25,346 nucleotides of DNA, taken from JASDSY01 sp041441465. Lineage in GTDB: Bacteria; Muiribacteriota; UBA9980. The stretch's first letter is position 1. The number at the start of each line of letters is the position of its first letter. Under the pieces are notes generated by a model. It was not told the origin of the DNA and did no database searches. It worked only from the letters and a program-made list of their open reading frames with translations. The stretch covers positions 1 to 25,346 of the forward strand of contig JASDSY010000013.1 of the NCBI GenBank assembly GCA_041441465.1, given 5' to 3'. The position numbers were made by a program, and so were the translations under genes. Positions 7,236 to 14,374 of this stretch are shown here, in pieces.

Positions 7236-7442
7236 ATGTCCGAAAAAAATTGTATCACAAACCTTCGTGCAAATAAAGTTAAAATTGAATTTTCTCAAAA
7301 AAAGTTGACTGCATATGGTGGTTTTTCTTTGTTTGCTGCTTTTTTTGAACAAATAAAATTAAAAGATTTTTTTGAGTTAATAATTTATACAACCTATAAA
7401 AAAATCAAAGAAAACTTGAAAAAAATCGGCTTTAGTGTATAA
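7236..7442 (+). pseudogene. Truncated IS1380-type transposase (N-terminus only)
   Basis: The first 47 or so residues (SEKNCITNLRANKVKIEF, then KKLTAYGGFSLFAAFFEQIK) match the N-terminal region of IS1380-family DDE transposases, in particular the LTAYGG(F/L)xL...FFE stretch. Full proteins are about 430-480 residues, whereas this frame ends after 68. The last 20 residues, rich in Lys/Tyr/Ile, no longer look like the family. No catalytic Asp or Glu of the DDE triad is present, so it cannot transpose. The break lies near 7375-7380. Its stop at 7440-7442 overlaps the -10 of the next promoter. The family assignment rests on motif memory and a search would settle it. Confidence 0.6.
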
Positions 7443-7443
7443 T
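7416..7443 (+). promoter_or_regulatory. Sigma-70 promoter of the hepT-mntA pair
   Basis: TTGAAA (7416-7421) and TATAAT (7438-7443) are 16 bases apart. An AT-rich dyad, AATATTATAAATATTATA-like on the complement (about 7441-7461), lies just downstream over the likely start site and could bind a repressor. Confidence 0.6.
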
Positions 7444-7473
7444 ATAATATTTATAATATTATCGAGGTGAAAA

Positions 7474-7896
7474 ATGGCTCTTGATTTAAGCGGCCTGGCA
7501 GACGCAGTTGCCTCCTTAGGGAACGCTCTCGAAGTTGCAGATCATTTTATAAATAGTGGAAAATTCAATAAAAACGAAATAGATGTCATCAAGGCAGGAG
7601 TAATTCAAAACTTTGAATTTACTTATGAGTTATGTTGGAAATTTATGAAACGCTGGCTCGATATAAACCACAGCGAAAGTTTCACGGCCGGAATAACAAG
7701 AAAACAGCTATTTCGGTATGCCGCTGAAAATTTATTAATAGAAGATTTTGACAGATGGCTAACTTACCATGAATTAAGAAATAAAACTTCACATACTTAC
7801 GATGGGCTTATCGCAGCTGAAATTTTTAACTCAGCCAGACAATTCCATGGCGATGCCAAAGCGTTTTTAAAAACTCTCAAGGAAAAAAATGATTGA
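7474..7896 (+). CDS. hepT: HEPN-family toxin of a HepT/MntA-type system
   Basis: A 140-residue all-helical HEPN protein of the nucleotidyltransferase-substrate-binding (HI0074) group. The core helix FEFTYELCWKFMKRWL (47-62) and the active-site stretch RNKTSHTY (102-109) are typical. The latter fits the R-x4-H-x-Y motif of HepT toxins: Arg102 and His107 would form the RNase centre, and Tyr109 is the residue that the MntA partner adenylylates to silence the toxin in studied systems. The start has GAGGTG upstream. The stop overlaps the start of the mntA-like gene by 8 bases, indicating translational coupling. The pair sits immediately after a truncated transposase, a common accessory setting. 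RNase activity is family knowledge, not shown here. Confidence 0.85.
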   Translation: MALDLSGLADAVASLGNALEVADHFINSGKFNKNEIDVIKAGVIQNFEFTYELCWKFMKRWLDINHSESFTAGITRKQLFRYAAENLLIEDFDRWLTYHELRNKTSHTYDGLIAAEIFNSARQFHGDAKAFLKTLKEKND

Positions 7897-8203
7897 CGTT
7901 TCAGACAAATATTTAAAAATTATTCTTGATATTCTTGCTCGTTTCATTCCTGAATGTGAAGTTCGAGTATTCGGTTCGCGATGCAAGGGAAAAGCGAAAA
8001 AATATTCTGACCTTGATCTGGCGATTGTCGGAAAAGAAAAAATCGACACGAATAAGATTATAGAAATCAAAGATGCGTTTGAGGAATCAGACCTGCCCTA
8101 TCGCGTTGATGTTCTTGATTGGAATGCCATTTCAGAAAACTTCAAAAAAATTATTAATGAAAAATATGAAGTAATTCAAAAGGCTGAAAATAATTTGCAT
8201 TAA
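7889..8203 (+). CDS. mntA: Minimal nucleotidyltransferase antitoxin (MntA-type)
   Basis: A 104-residue minimal nucleotidyltransferase of the polymerase-beta fold. The signature G-S-x10-D-x-D is complete: GS at 29-30, Asp41 and Asp43 in SDLDLAI. A third acidic residue is Asp74 in YRVDVLD. In MntA/HepT systems the enzyme uses ATP to add AMP units to the toxin Tyr and so neutralises it. The gene overlaps the 3' end of the hepT-like gene by 8 bases and has an AAGGAAAAAA Shine-Dalgarno inside it. The toxin-first order and intact catalytic residues on both proteins suggest a working module, either stress- or phage-related. Confidence 0.88.
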   Translation: MIDVSDKYLKIILDILARFIPECEVRVFGSRCKGKAKKYSDLDLAIVGKEKIDTNKIIEIKDAFEESDLPYRVDVLDWNAISENFKKIINEKYEVIQKAENNLH

Positions 8204-8297
8204 GGATAGGACGTACCTTTTCTTTTGAAACGTAAGTTATGGCCTTTGCCGGAATAGCCTTAATTCCATTTATAAATGCTTTTAGTTTGTTTATCAT
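8154..8297 (-). pseudogene. Start of a leftward gene, probably cut off by the toxin-antitoxin insert
   Basis: An ATG at 8297 (minus strand) has AGAGGA seven bases upstream and opens 47 codons: MINKLKAFINGIKAIPAKAI, then TYVSKEKVRPILN and a tail. The first 33 or so residues have natural coding character. The last part runs antisense into the 3' end of the mntA-like gene, where it stops. It therefore looks like the 5' end of an older gene whose remainder was lost at about 8204. A real 47-residue amphipathic peptide is the alternative. No family recognised. Confidence 0.35.
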
Positions 8298-8386
8298 TAT
8301 CTATTCCTCTTTTATTAATGTTAAATTTAGCATTTTTGACTGCAAAGTAAACATCCATGAAGTTTTACAAAATCCTCATAAAACTC

Positions 8387-8415
8387 TTGACCTTTGCCTC
8401 AAAATCTTATATACT
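8387..8415 (+). promoter_or_regulatory. Sigma-70 promoter of the diguanylate cyclase gene
   Basis: TTGACC (8387-8392) and TATACT (8410-8415) are 17 bases apart. The predicted start near 8422 rules out the ATG-like upstream start of the same frame at 8394 and supports translation from 8475. Confidence 0.65.
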
Positions 8416-8474
8416 CAAAAATCAAATTCAATTATTATTATTATTTTATGAATAGAAATGAGCGGACTATAGTC

Positions 8475-10664
8475 ATGTTAACAAAAAAACAAATCAGAAT
8501 CATATTAACCGTTTTTTATATCATTTTATTCGCGGCGGTTTCATGGTTTTATAACGCAGGCAAATTCGAAGGACTTGAAGTTAAAATAATAGACATGAAC
8601 TTTAAAAGGCGCGGGCCCGTTACTGCCGATAAAAAAGTTGTAATTATAGGTTTTACCGACGCGTGCATACTCGAAATCGGCAAATGGCCCTGGAAAAGGG
8701 ATGTTCACGCTGAAACGCTGAAAAAATTACAGGCCGTATCGCCGTCAGCCATAGCAGTGGACGTTCAGTTTCAGGATAGAAGCCTTCTTCCGGACGAGGA
8801 TAAAAAACTCATCGAGACTATCGGCACCGGAAAAAATATAGTCCTTCCGCTTGTAATATCGCCTAAAGCCGAATACGCCGACGGCGGCATGATCTATTCT
8901 AAACAGGTGGCAATGCCTTTCGATGAATTAAAAAATGTTTGCAAAAACTTCGGATACATAAACGTCAACTACGAAACACTAAATACCGACGGCATTTTAC
9001 GCAATATGCCGCTTATCGAAAGAATCGATAAAAGCAGCACATTCGAATCGTTCGCATATAAAACGGCACTGGTTTCAGGACTTACCAATTTTAAAGCCGG
9101 AGAAAACGGTTATTTCATAAATTACCACGGCCCTGACAAAACATACGAACATGTTTCTTTCTCGAGCGTCTATTCGCAGAAAGTCGATCTTTCATACTTC
9201 AAGGACAAGATAATATTGATCGGCCCGGCCGCCACCGCCTTTGAAGACCTGCACCATACGCCTTACGGCACGATCGGCGGAACGGAAGTCCAGGCTAACA
9301 TTGTCGACTGTATCATAAATAATTCATTTTTAAACCGGACATCTAAAATTTTCAATATATCGTTTTTATTGATCTTAACCATCATTTCAATAGCTTTATT
9401 TTTTTACCTCAAAGTGCCGGCAGTCACATTAATCAATTTTACGCTGCTTGTGGCATTATTGTTCTTTAACTACGCAGTTTTTACAAAATTAAACCTGATA
9501 TTCGATATAATCCCGGCGGTATTTTTAATCATCGCAGGCCACTTCATCTGCGGATTGTTTATGGTTTACGCTAATCTTTTAGTATCGAACGGACTTTTAC
9601 AAAAAAGGGTGCGCGAACTCGACGCTCTCTACTCGATTTCCAAAAACATATCTGAATTAATTAATCTTGATAAAATTCTTAAGGATGTATTGAACGAAGC
9701 CATAAATACTATGGGCGCCGAGCGCGGATCGATAATGCTTATAGACGAGGATGAGCAAAAGCTCGAAGTTAAAGTCGTAGCCGGCATTGAAAACCCGTAC
9801 GAAAATAAGATACTAATCCCGACCGGTGAAGGCATAGCCGGCGAGGTATTTTTAAATATAAAATCAATGGTTTCGAATGACGGCGATAAAGATCCACGGT
9901 TCAAAAATTATCTCGATAAAGTTGAAAGCGGCGAAACTTCAGCCTCACGAAGCCGCGTGCGTAATATTTTGTGCGCTCCTTTATTGATAGGCGAAAAAAA
10001 GCCTATAGGCGTTATTAATATAGTCAACAGACGTGACAATGCTAAATTTTTGAACGAAGATGTCAAACTTATAGAAACAATAGCTCACCACGCGGCGACA
10101 TTAATCGAAAATTCAAAACTCTATAAATTAGCCACTGTCGACGGCATGACAGGACTATATGTCCACCGCTACTTCCAGATAAGGCTCAAAGAGGAATTCA
10201 GCCGCGCCGTCAGATACGAAAAAAATATAGCTATTATAATGACCGATATAGACCACTTCAAAAAATTCAATGATACTTACGGCCATCAATGCGGCGATAT
10301 GGTATTAACGCATGTGGCAAAAATCGTGCGCGATACGATAAGAAATATAGATATCGCTGCGCGCTACGGCGGCGAGGAATTTGCGGTTATATTGCCTGAA
10401 ACAGATGTCGAAGGCGCCATGAAACTCGCCGAACGCATCCGGAAAAATGTCGAAGAAAGCTTCTGCCACACGCCTAAAGGCAATCTCAAGGTAACCATAA
10501 GCCTCGGCGTATCGTCAAATCCGGTCTGCGACGCCCCTAACCAGGCCGCTCTCATCGCCTGCGCGGATAATGCCCTTTATAAATCAAAAGAGAACGGCCG
10601 CAATAAAGTTACATTCTTCGAGGGTAAATCACCGCAAAATAACTCCAAAGCCGAAGAATATTAA
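8475..10664 (+). CDS. Membrane CHASE2-GAF-GGDEF diguanylate cyclase
   Basis: A receptor-type enzyme that makes cyclic di-GMP from two GTP. From the ATG at 8475 it has 729 residues: one membrane segment (about 8-25), an extracytoplasmic CHASE2 sensor (about 35-285, including the typical KIILIGPAATAFEDLHHTPY ending), three closely spaced membrane segments (about 295-385), a GAF domain (about 395-540) and a GGDEF domain (552-715). The active loop is GGEEF at 632-636, the metal-binding Asp lies in TDIDHFK (about 591), and an inhibitory-site RxxD (RNID) stands five residues before the loop, so product inhibition is expected. Earlier in-frame starts (8394, 8448) lie inside or against the promoter and lack a Shine-Dalgarno. 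The signal sensed is unknown. Confidence 0.92.
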   Translation: MLTKKQIRIILTVFYIILFAAVSWFYNAGKFEGLEVKIIDMNFKRRGPVTADKKVVIIGFTDACILEIGKWPWKRDVHAETLKKLQAVSPSAIAVDVQFQDRSLLPDEDKKLIETIGTGKNIVLPLVISPKAEYADGGMIYSKQVAMPFDELKNVCKNFGYINVNYETLNTDGILRNMPLIERIDKSSTFESFAYKTALVSGLTNFKAGENGYFINYHGPDKTYEHVSFSSVYSQKVDLSYFKDKIILIGPAATAFEDLHHTPYGTIGGTEVQANIVDCIINNSFLNRTSKIFNISFLLILTIISIALFFYLKVPAVTLINFTLLVALLFFNYAVFTKLNLIFDIIPAVFLIIAGHFICGLFMVYANLLVSNGLLQKRVRELDALYSISKNISELINLDKILKDVLNEAINTMGAERGSIMLIDEDEQKLEVKVVAGIENPYENKILIPTGEGIAGEVFLNIKSMVSNDGDKDPRFKNYLDKVESGETSASRSRVRNILCAPLLIGEKKPIGVINIVNRRDNAKFLNEDVKLIETIAHHAATLIENSKLYKLATVDGMTGLYVHRYFQIRLKEEFSRAVRYEKNIAIIMTDIDHFKKFNDTYGHQCGDMVLTHVAKIVRDTIRNIDIAARYGGEEFAVILPETDVEGAMKLAERIRKNVEESFCHTPKGNLKVTISLGVSSNPVCDAPNQAALIACADNALYKSKENGRNKVTFFEGKSPQNNSKAEEY

Positions 10665-10670
10665 TTTTCC

Positions 10671-10699
10671 TTGACTTTAAAGTTAATTTCAGGTATAAT
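10671..10699 (+). promoter_or_regulatory. Sigma-70 promoter of fabH
   Basis: TTGACT (10671-10676) and TATAAT (10694-10699) are 17 bases apart, seven bases after the stop of the cyclase gene. fabH therefore probably has its own transcript despite the short gap. Confidence 0.75.
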
Positions 10700-10755
10700 T
10701 CATTCAATTTTTTTAGTATTATATTAAACTTAATAAATCGGAGGACCATGATTTT

Positions 10756-11766
10756 ATGGGTGAATTAAGACAGGCAAATATAATCGGAACAGGTTGCTAT
10801 TTACCGGAAAAAAAGCTTACTAACGCTGATCTTGAAAAAATGGTCGACACATCTGACGAATGGATAATAACCAGATCGGGAATTAAAGAAAGAAGAATCG
10901 CCGCGAGCGATCAGAAAGTTTCCGACATGGCCGTCGAAGCCGCAAAAATGGCTTTAAAAAACGCTAATATCGAGCCTGAAAAAATAGGCGCCATAATCTT
11001 GGCTTCTTTTACGCAAGATAGACTTATCTCATCAACCGCATGTGTTATCCAGCAAAAACTCGGCTGCAAAAATGCGGCCGCTTTCGATATCGAAGTAGCC
11101 TGCTCAGGCTTTGTTTACGGAGTAACAATAGGAAAGAATTTCATCGCGACAGGTATGTATGATTACGTGCTTGTAATCGGCGCCGATATTCTTTCGCGCG
11201 TTATAGATTTCACTGACAGGACAACATGCGTACTCTTCGGCGACGGCGCCGGCGCTGTTGTATTAGGCCCGTCAACAGGCAGCGAAGGAATATTCGATAC
11301 GCTGCTTGGCGCTGACGGTTCAGGCGCTGAACACATAACGATCCCTGCCGGCGGCTCGGCAATGCCGACTACCGCTCAGACTGTGGCCGACAGAATGCAT
11401 TACGTTAAAATAAACGGCAAGGAAGTTTTCAAATTCTCCACAAAGATCGTCGGAGATATGATCGATCAGGTGCTTACGCGCAATAACGTAAAACTTGCCG
11501 ATGTAAAATTGATAATTCCTCACCAGGCTAATATCAGAATCATAGAATCCGCTGCCAAACGTTTCGAATGTGACATGGAAAAGTTTTATGTCAATATCGA
11601 TAGATACGGCAACACTGTCGCCGCGACAATCCCGATAGGCCTTCATGAAGCGCTGGCCGAAGGAAGAATTAAAGAGGGCGATATCGTTCTTCTTGCCGGA
11701 TTCGGCGGCGGCCTTACATGGGGCCTTGTCGCTATGCGCTGGGGCAAAACTAAAGTAACGGCTTAA
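10756..11766 (+). CDS. fabH: 3-oxoacyl-[acyl-carrier-protein] synthase III
   Basis: Starts type II fatty acid synthesis by condensing acetyl-CoA (or a branched acyl-CoA) with malonyl-ACP in the cytoplasm. The 336 residues match the family length. The thiolase-fold triad is complete: Cys116 (EVACSGF), His256 (IPHQANIRI) and Asn286 (YGNTVAATIP). The glycine-rich ending AGFGGGLTWG is typical. The ATG at 10756 has GGAGGA at 10740-10745. An out-of-frame ATG at 10748 would give only a six-residue peptide (MILWVN) overlapping the start. No other fab genes are next to it, so this copy stands alone; whether it is the primary FabH or serves a special lipid pathway cannot be seen. Confidence 0.95.
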   Translation: MGELRQANIIGTGCYLPEKKLTNADLEKMVDTSDEWIITRSGIKERRIAASDQKVSDMAVEAAKMALKNANIEPEKIGAIILASFTQDRLISSTACVIQQKLGCKNAAAFDIEVACSGFVYGVTIGKNFIATGMYDYVLVIGADILSRVIDFTDRTTCVLFGDGAGAVVLGPSTGSEGIFDTLLGADGSGAEHITIPAGGSAMPTTAQTVADRMHYVKINGKEVFKFSTKIVGDMIDQVLTRNNVKLADVKLIIPHQANIRIIESAAKRFECDMEKFYVNIDRYGNTVAATIPIGLHEALAEGRIKEGDIVLLAGFGGGLTWGLVAMRWGKTKVTA

Positions 11767-11791
11767 TTTCGAAAAAATAATAATACTTAAT

Positions 11792-11829
11792 AAAAATGCG
11801 GCGAGAAATAATTTCTTGCCGCATTTTTT
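11792..11829 (+). terminator. Two-way intrinsic terminator between fabH and the leftward lipoprotein gene
   Basis: AAAATGCGGCGAGAAA pairs with TTTCTTGCCGCATTTT (one G-U pair) around TAA. T runs flank it on both strands. It ends fabH on the plus strand and can end the 11868-13658 gene on the minus strand. Confidence 0.88.
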
Positions 11830-11867
11830 GTAATCTCCTATCCAATTTAAATGAATACAATATTTTT

Positions 11868-13658
11868 TTATTTATTAGAATATTTCTTTATTATTTCTTT
11901 ATGTTTAATCGAAATTGCCTTAATTTTCTTGTAATCGTCACGGTCCTTATTTTTATCAAGCGCTAAAAACATGTCGAGCGCCTTATTAAACTCAGCCGAT
12001 TCGTCTGAATTTTCAAGATACGATATAGCCGTTTTCAGAGTTTCATAAATCGCGTCTTTTTCTCTAGGAGAATTTACTGAAAGCAATTCCGCCCTTTTTA
12101 ATTGTAACAAACCGATAAAATCATCGATTTCAGATATTGAAAAACCGACCTGCACCGTAAATTTACTGAACGATTCGGTTTTTTTTGATTTTTTATTATT
12201 ATTGCCGGATTTTTTATTTTTTTCGTACATATCACAATATTTTTCGGCTATTTTCAAAGCTTTCGAATAATTTCCCTCTTTCTCGGCAATCAATATTAGG
12301 TCATATATCGATTTAAAATAAATATCGATATAACCAGATGACGGCAGAATGTCAGGTTTCGACCTGTCAATCGCCTCGAAAACATCATCTATATACTTAT
12401 AGGCTGTTTTAGTTTCATTTGTTTCAAGATAAATTTCGCCTATCGCATTTTTTGTCAGATATAATTCACGCGTATCCTTAAGTTCTGCACATGTTTTTAA
12501 AAGCTCATCCATCAGGCCGACCCATGATTCATTTGATTTTTTGAAATTGCAGTACGCGAGTTTTCTGATTTTTTCAAAGCTATCCTTTAAATTGCCTTTT
12601 TTACTATATATAATAACTGATTTTTCAAGCATTTTAGAGGCCATGTCATAATTTTTTAATTTGATAAAAGTAAGGGACGCGTTATAAAGCTGTTCGAGGA
12701 CATCATAAGGGACATTTTCTTCGGCCTTTACAATCCCGAGGTTCAAAAGATTAATCGCGTTAAACAAATTATTTTCTGCAGCTGAATCGCATCCAATATT
12801 CGCCAGTATACGGGCGATTTTAAGGCTCATCTCGCCGGCGGTTTTAAACTCCTTTTTATCATAAGCGACTGAGTATATTTTTTCATAGTATCCGATATTC
12901 AGAGGATTATATTCAAACACTGAAAAAATATTATCCAGAAGCGATTTCAAAATATAACCAAGAAAGCCGAAATCTGAAACCTGCGGCAATTTTTCCATTA
13001 TAATATCGATATACGGCCTCGCGTAGTCGTAATCCTTGAAACTCAGGCAAATAATCGAGGCCATTATATTTTTCATAATGATGTTTTCGACAGTTTCAAC
13101 ACCTTCGAAGTTGACTTTAAAAATTTTCTGCAGCATTTTATATGAATCATATTTTTTATCATATTTGGCAAAAATCGTGGCCGATGTCATAAGATTTTCG
13201 ATATCTTCTTTGTAACCTATCGATTTTTTTATGTCATTGTCAGCCTCTTCGAACTTGCCGGCGTTAGCATAAATCGATGAACGCGCCATGAATAGATTTT
13301 TTAAATAGTCTTTATCTTTAATATTTTTAACTTCATCATCAATCATTTTTCTATATTTTTCGCCATTTTCAACTTCGCCGGCCTCATAACTCAGTCTCAT
13401 AAGATAAGTAAGCGTTCTTATATAATTGGTAAGCGAATTTTTCTTCACATTATTCGAAATATTTTTTATTTTTTTCACGCATTTATCGAAATCTCCCGTT
13501 TGATAAAGCGCCTCACATTCCTTTATCTGGCTGTCGAATGAATCGACTTCATTTTTCTGTTCCTTGGAAATACCTGTATTAAAATTACAGTTTATAATAA
13601 ACAAACTGAATAATAAAATAAACGCCGTATTAAAAAATATTTTTTTGCCGGACATCAT
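11868..13658 (-). CDS. Putative lipoprotein with TPR-like helical repeats
   Basis: A 596-residue exported protein. The N-terminus (MMSGKKIFFNTAFILLFSLF) is a signal sequence ending in IINC at about 21-24, so Cys24 may be lipidated, although Asn at the -1 position is unusual for a lipobox. The rest is almost wholly alpha-helical, with recurring pairs of helices such as the LYQTGDFDKCVKKI, ANAGKFEEADNDIKKS, KNYDMASKMLEKS and GNYSKALKIAEKY stretches. These are tetratricopeptide-like repeats, which usually bind partner proteins. A Lys/Asn-rich break lies at about 480-495. AGGGG precedes tandem ATGs. It has its own promoters and is flanked by terminators, so it is a single-gene unit. No partner can be named. 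Confidence 0.75.
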   Translation of the reverse strand: MMSGKKIFFNTAFILLFSLFIINCNFNTGISKEQKNEVDSFDSQIKECEALYQTGDFDKCVKKIKNISNNVKKNSLTNYIRTLTYLMRLSYEAGEVENGEKYRKMIDDEVKNIKDKDYLKNLFMARSSIYANAGKFEEADNDIKKSIGYKEDIENLMTSATIFAKYDKKYDSYKMLQKIFKVNFEGVETVENIIMKNIMASIICLSFKDYDYARPYIDIIMEKLPQVSDFGFLGYILKSLLDNIFSVFEYNPLNIGYYEKIYSVAYDKKEFKTAGEMSLKIARILANIGCDSAAENNLFNAINLLNLGIVKAEENVPYDVLEQLYNASLTFIKLKNYDMASKMLEKSVIIYSKKGNLKDSFEKIRKLAYCNFKKSNESWVGLMDELLKTCAELKDTRELYLTKNAIGEIYLETNETKTAYKYIDDVFEAIDRSKPDILPSSGYIDIYFKSIYDLILIAEKEGNYSKALKIAEKYCDMYEKNKKSGNNNKKSKKTESFSKFTVQVGFSISEIDDFIGLLQLKRAELLSVNSPREKDAIYETLKTAISYLENSDESAEFNKALDMFLALDKNKDRDDYKKIKAISIKHKEIIKKYSNK

Positions 13659-13690
13659 TAAAACCCCTTTTTTTTTATTTATATTTAAAG

Positions 13691-13738
13691 ATTATATTAC
13701 ATAACAAGATATATACAAGAATTTTAACTAAATTTCAA
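13691..13738 (-). promoter_or_regulatory. Tandem sigma-70 promoters of the TPR lipoprotein gene
   Basis: On the minus strand TTGAAA (13738-13733) with TATATA (13715-13710) is spaced 17. A second pair, TTGTAT (13718-13713) with TATAAT (13696-13691), is spaced 16. They overlap, so one or both may be used. Confidence 0.5.
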
Positions 13739-13772
13739 GTTAAAATTACAATTTAACGCAAATAAAATATAA

Positions 13773-13810
13773 AAAGCAAAATAATGACCTGAAAATCATT
13801 ACTTTGCTTT
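13773..13810 (-). terminator. Intrinsic terminator of the winged-helix gene
   Basis: AAAGCAAAATAATGA and TCATTACTTTGCTTT form a 15-bp stem with one mismatch that becomes a G-U pair on the minus-strand RNA. A T-rich tail (TTTATATTTT) follows on the minus strand. It lies about 50 bases beyond the stop at 13861. Confidence 0.8.
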
Positions 13811-13860
13811 CTTTTATAAATCATAATAAACCTATTAAATTTCAGCTTACTGATTTTAAA

Positions 13861-14097
13861 TTAGTTGCTTTCCTTAAGAGATAATGTCAATCTGTATCCT
13901 TTGCCGCTGCCGTTTTCAACCATGTTTATTTTGCCTTCTTTTAACAGCCAGCCAATAGCCATTCCGAGTTTTTCAGCGTCCATCGCAACCGCATTATCTT
14001 TAAAGATGTTGAGTTTTACCTGTTTAAAACTGCTTGGTCCTTTTTCATGAAGATAATGCCATACTTTTCCGGCGATGCTTCCAATTGTAGCTTCCAT
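13861..14097 (-). CDS. Small winged-helix protein (DUF2582-like)
   Basis: 78 residues forming one winged helix-turn-helix domain. The opening IGSIAGKVWHYLHEKGP (about 5-21), the recognition region around AEKLGMAIGWLLKEGKI (41-57) and the final beta wing fit the DUF2582 family, which is common in Bacteroidetes/Chlorobi, archaea and related groups. These are presumed DNA-binding or adaptor proteins without a defined target. A strong GGAGGT precedes the ATG. The striking point is the sigma-54 promoter directly upstream (14133-14148), so expression should require RpoN and an ATP-dependent activator. The gene lies immediately downstream of such an activator gene, though separated from it by a terminator. 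Confidence 0.8.
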   Translation of the reverse strand: MEATIGSIAGKVWHYLHEKGPSSFKQVKLNIFKDNAVAMDAEKLGMAIGWLLKEGKINMVENGSGKGYRLTLSLKESN

Positions 14098-14132
14098 TTT
14101 TTTACCTCCAAAATAAGAATTACATTTATTAA

Positions 14133-14148
14133 AGCAAGTTCCATGCCA
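14133..14148 (-). promoter_or_regulatory. Sigma-54 (RpoN) -24/-12 promoter
   Basis: The minus strand reads TGGCATGGAACTTGCT, against the consensus TGGCACG-N4-TTGCW. The GG and GC pairs are separated by exactly 10 bases. Transcription would start near 14122, giving a leader of about 25 bases that contains the GGAGGT site of the winged-helix gene. Position, spacing and orientation all fit. Confidence 0.8.
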
Positions 14149-14197
14149 TGAATCGGTCGTTTATAAAACTCAACAAAATCAACTATTTATAATAAAC

Positions 14198-14269
14198 ATG
14201 ATTTTCAATCATCAATAAAGCTAAAAAACTATTCAGCTATATGCCTGAAATTGATACATTCACAGAATG
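14198..14269 (-). promoter_or_regulatory. Possible activator-binding dyads upstream of the sigma-54 promoter
   Basis: Three short palindromes lie 50-120 bases upstream of the promoter, where enhancer sites normally are: ATGATT-TTC-AATCAT (14198-14212), TTCAG-N8-CTGAA (about 14232-14249) and CATTC-ACA-GAATG (14257-14269). They are not clear copies of one another, so this is a position-based guess. Confidence 0.3.
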
Positions 14270-14312
14270 AAACATGATTACTTTATGAACAATTCTGATA
14301 AAAATCATACAC

Positions 14313-14337
14313 AAAAAAAGCGCCATTGTTAGGCGCT
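14313..14337 (-). terminator. Intrinsic terminator of the sigma-54 activator gene
   Basis: AGCGCC and GGCGCT form a 6-bp stem around ATTGTTA. On the minus strand seven T residues follow the stem. It lies 38 bases beyond the stop at 14375. Confidence 0.88.
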
Positions 14338-14374
14338 CATTATTTAATCCTTACCAAAACGGTTAACTAAATAT

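Noticed and set aside
7095..7352. 85-residue minus-strand frame, Phe/Ile-rich
   Set aside because: It is antisense to the transposase remnant and its hairpin, with no Shine-Dalgarno, and the composition follows from reading poly-A tracts backward.
8239..8451. 70-residue plus-strand frame before the cyclase gene
   Set aside because: It is the antisense of the better-supported minus-strand start at 8297 and runs through the cyclase promoter.
8394..8474. Upstream in-frame starts of the CHASE2 gene
   Set aside because: They overlap or directly follow the TTGACC/TATACT promoter, lack a Shine-Dalgarno, and encode a Tyr-rich low-complexity lead.
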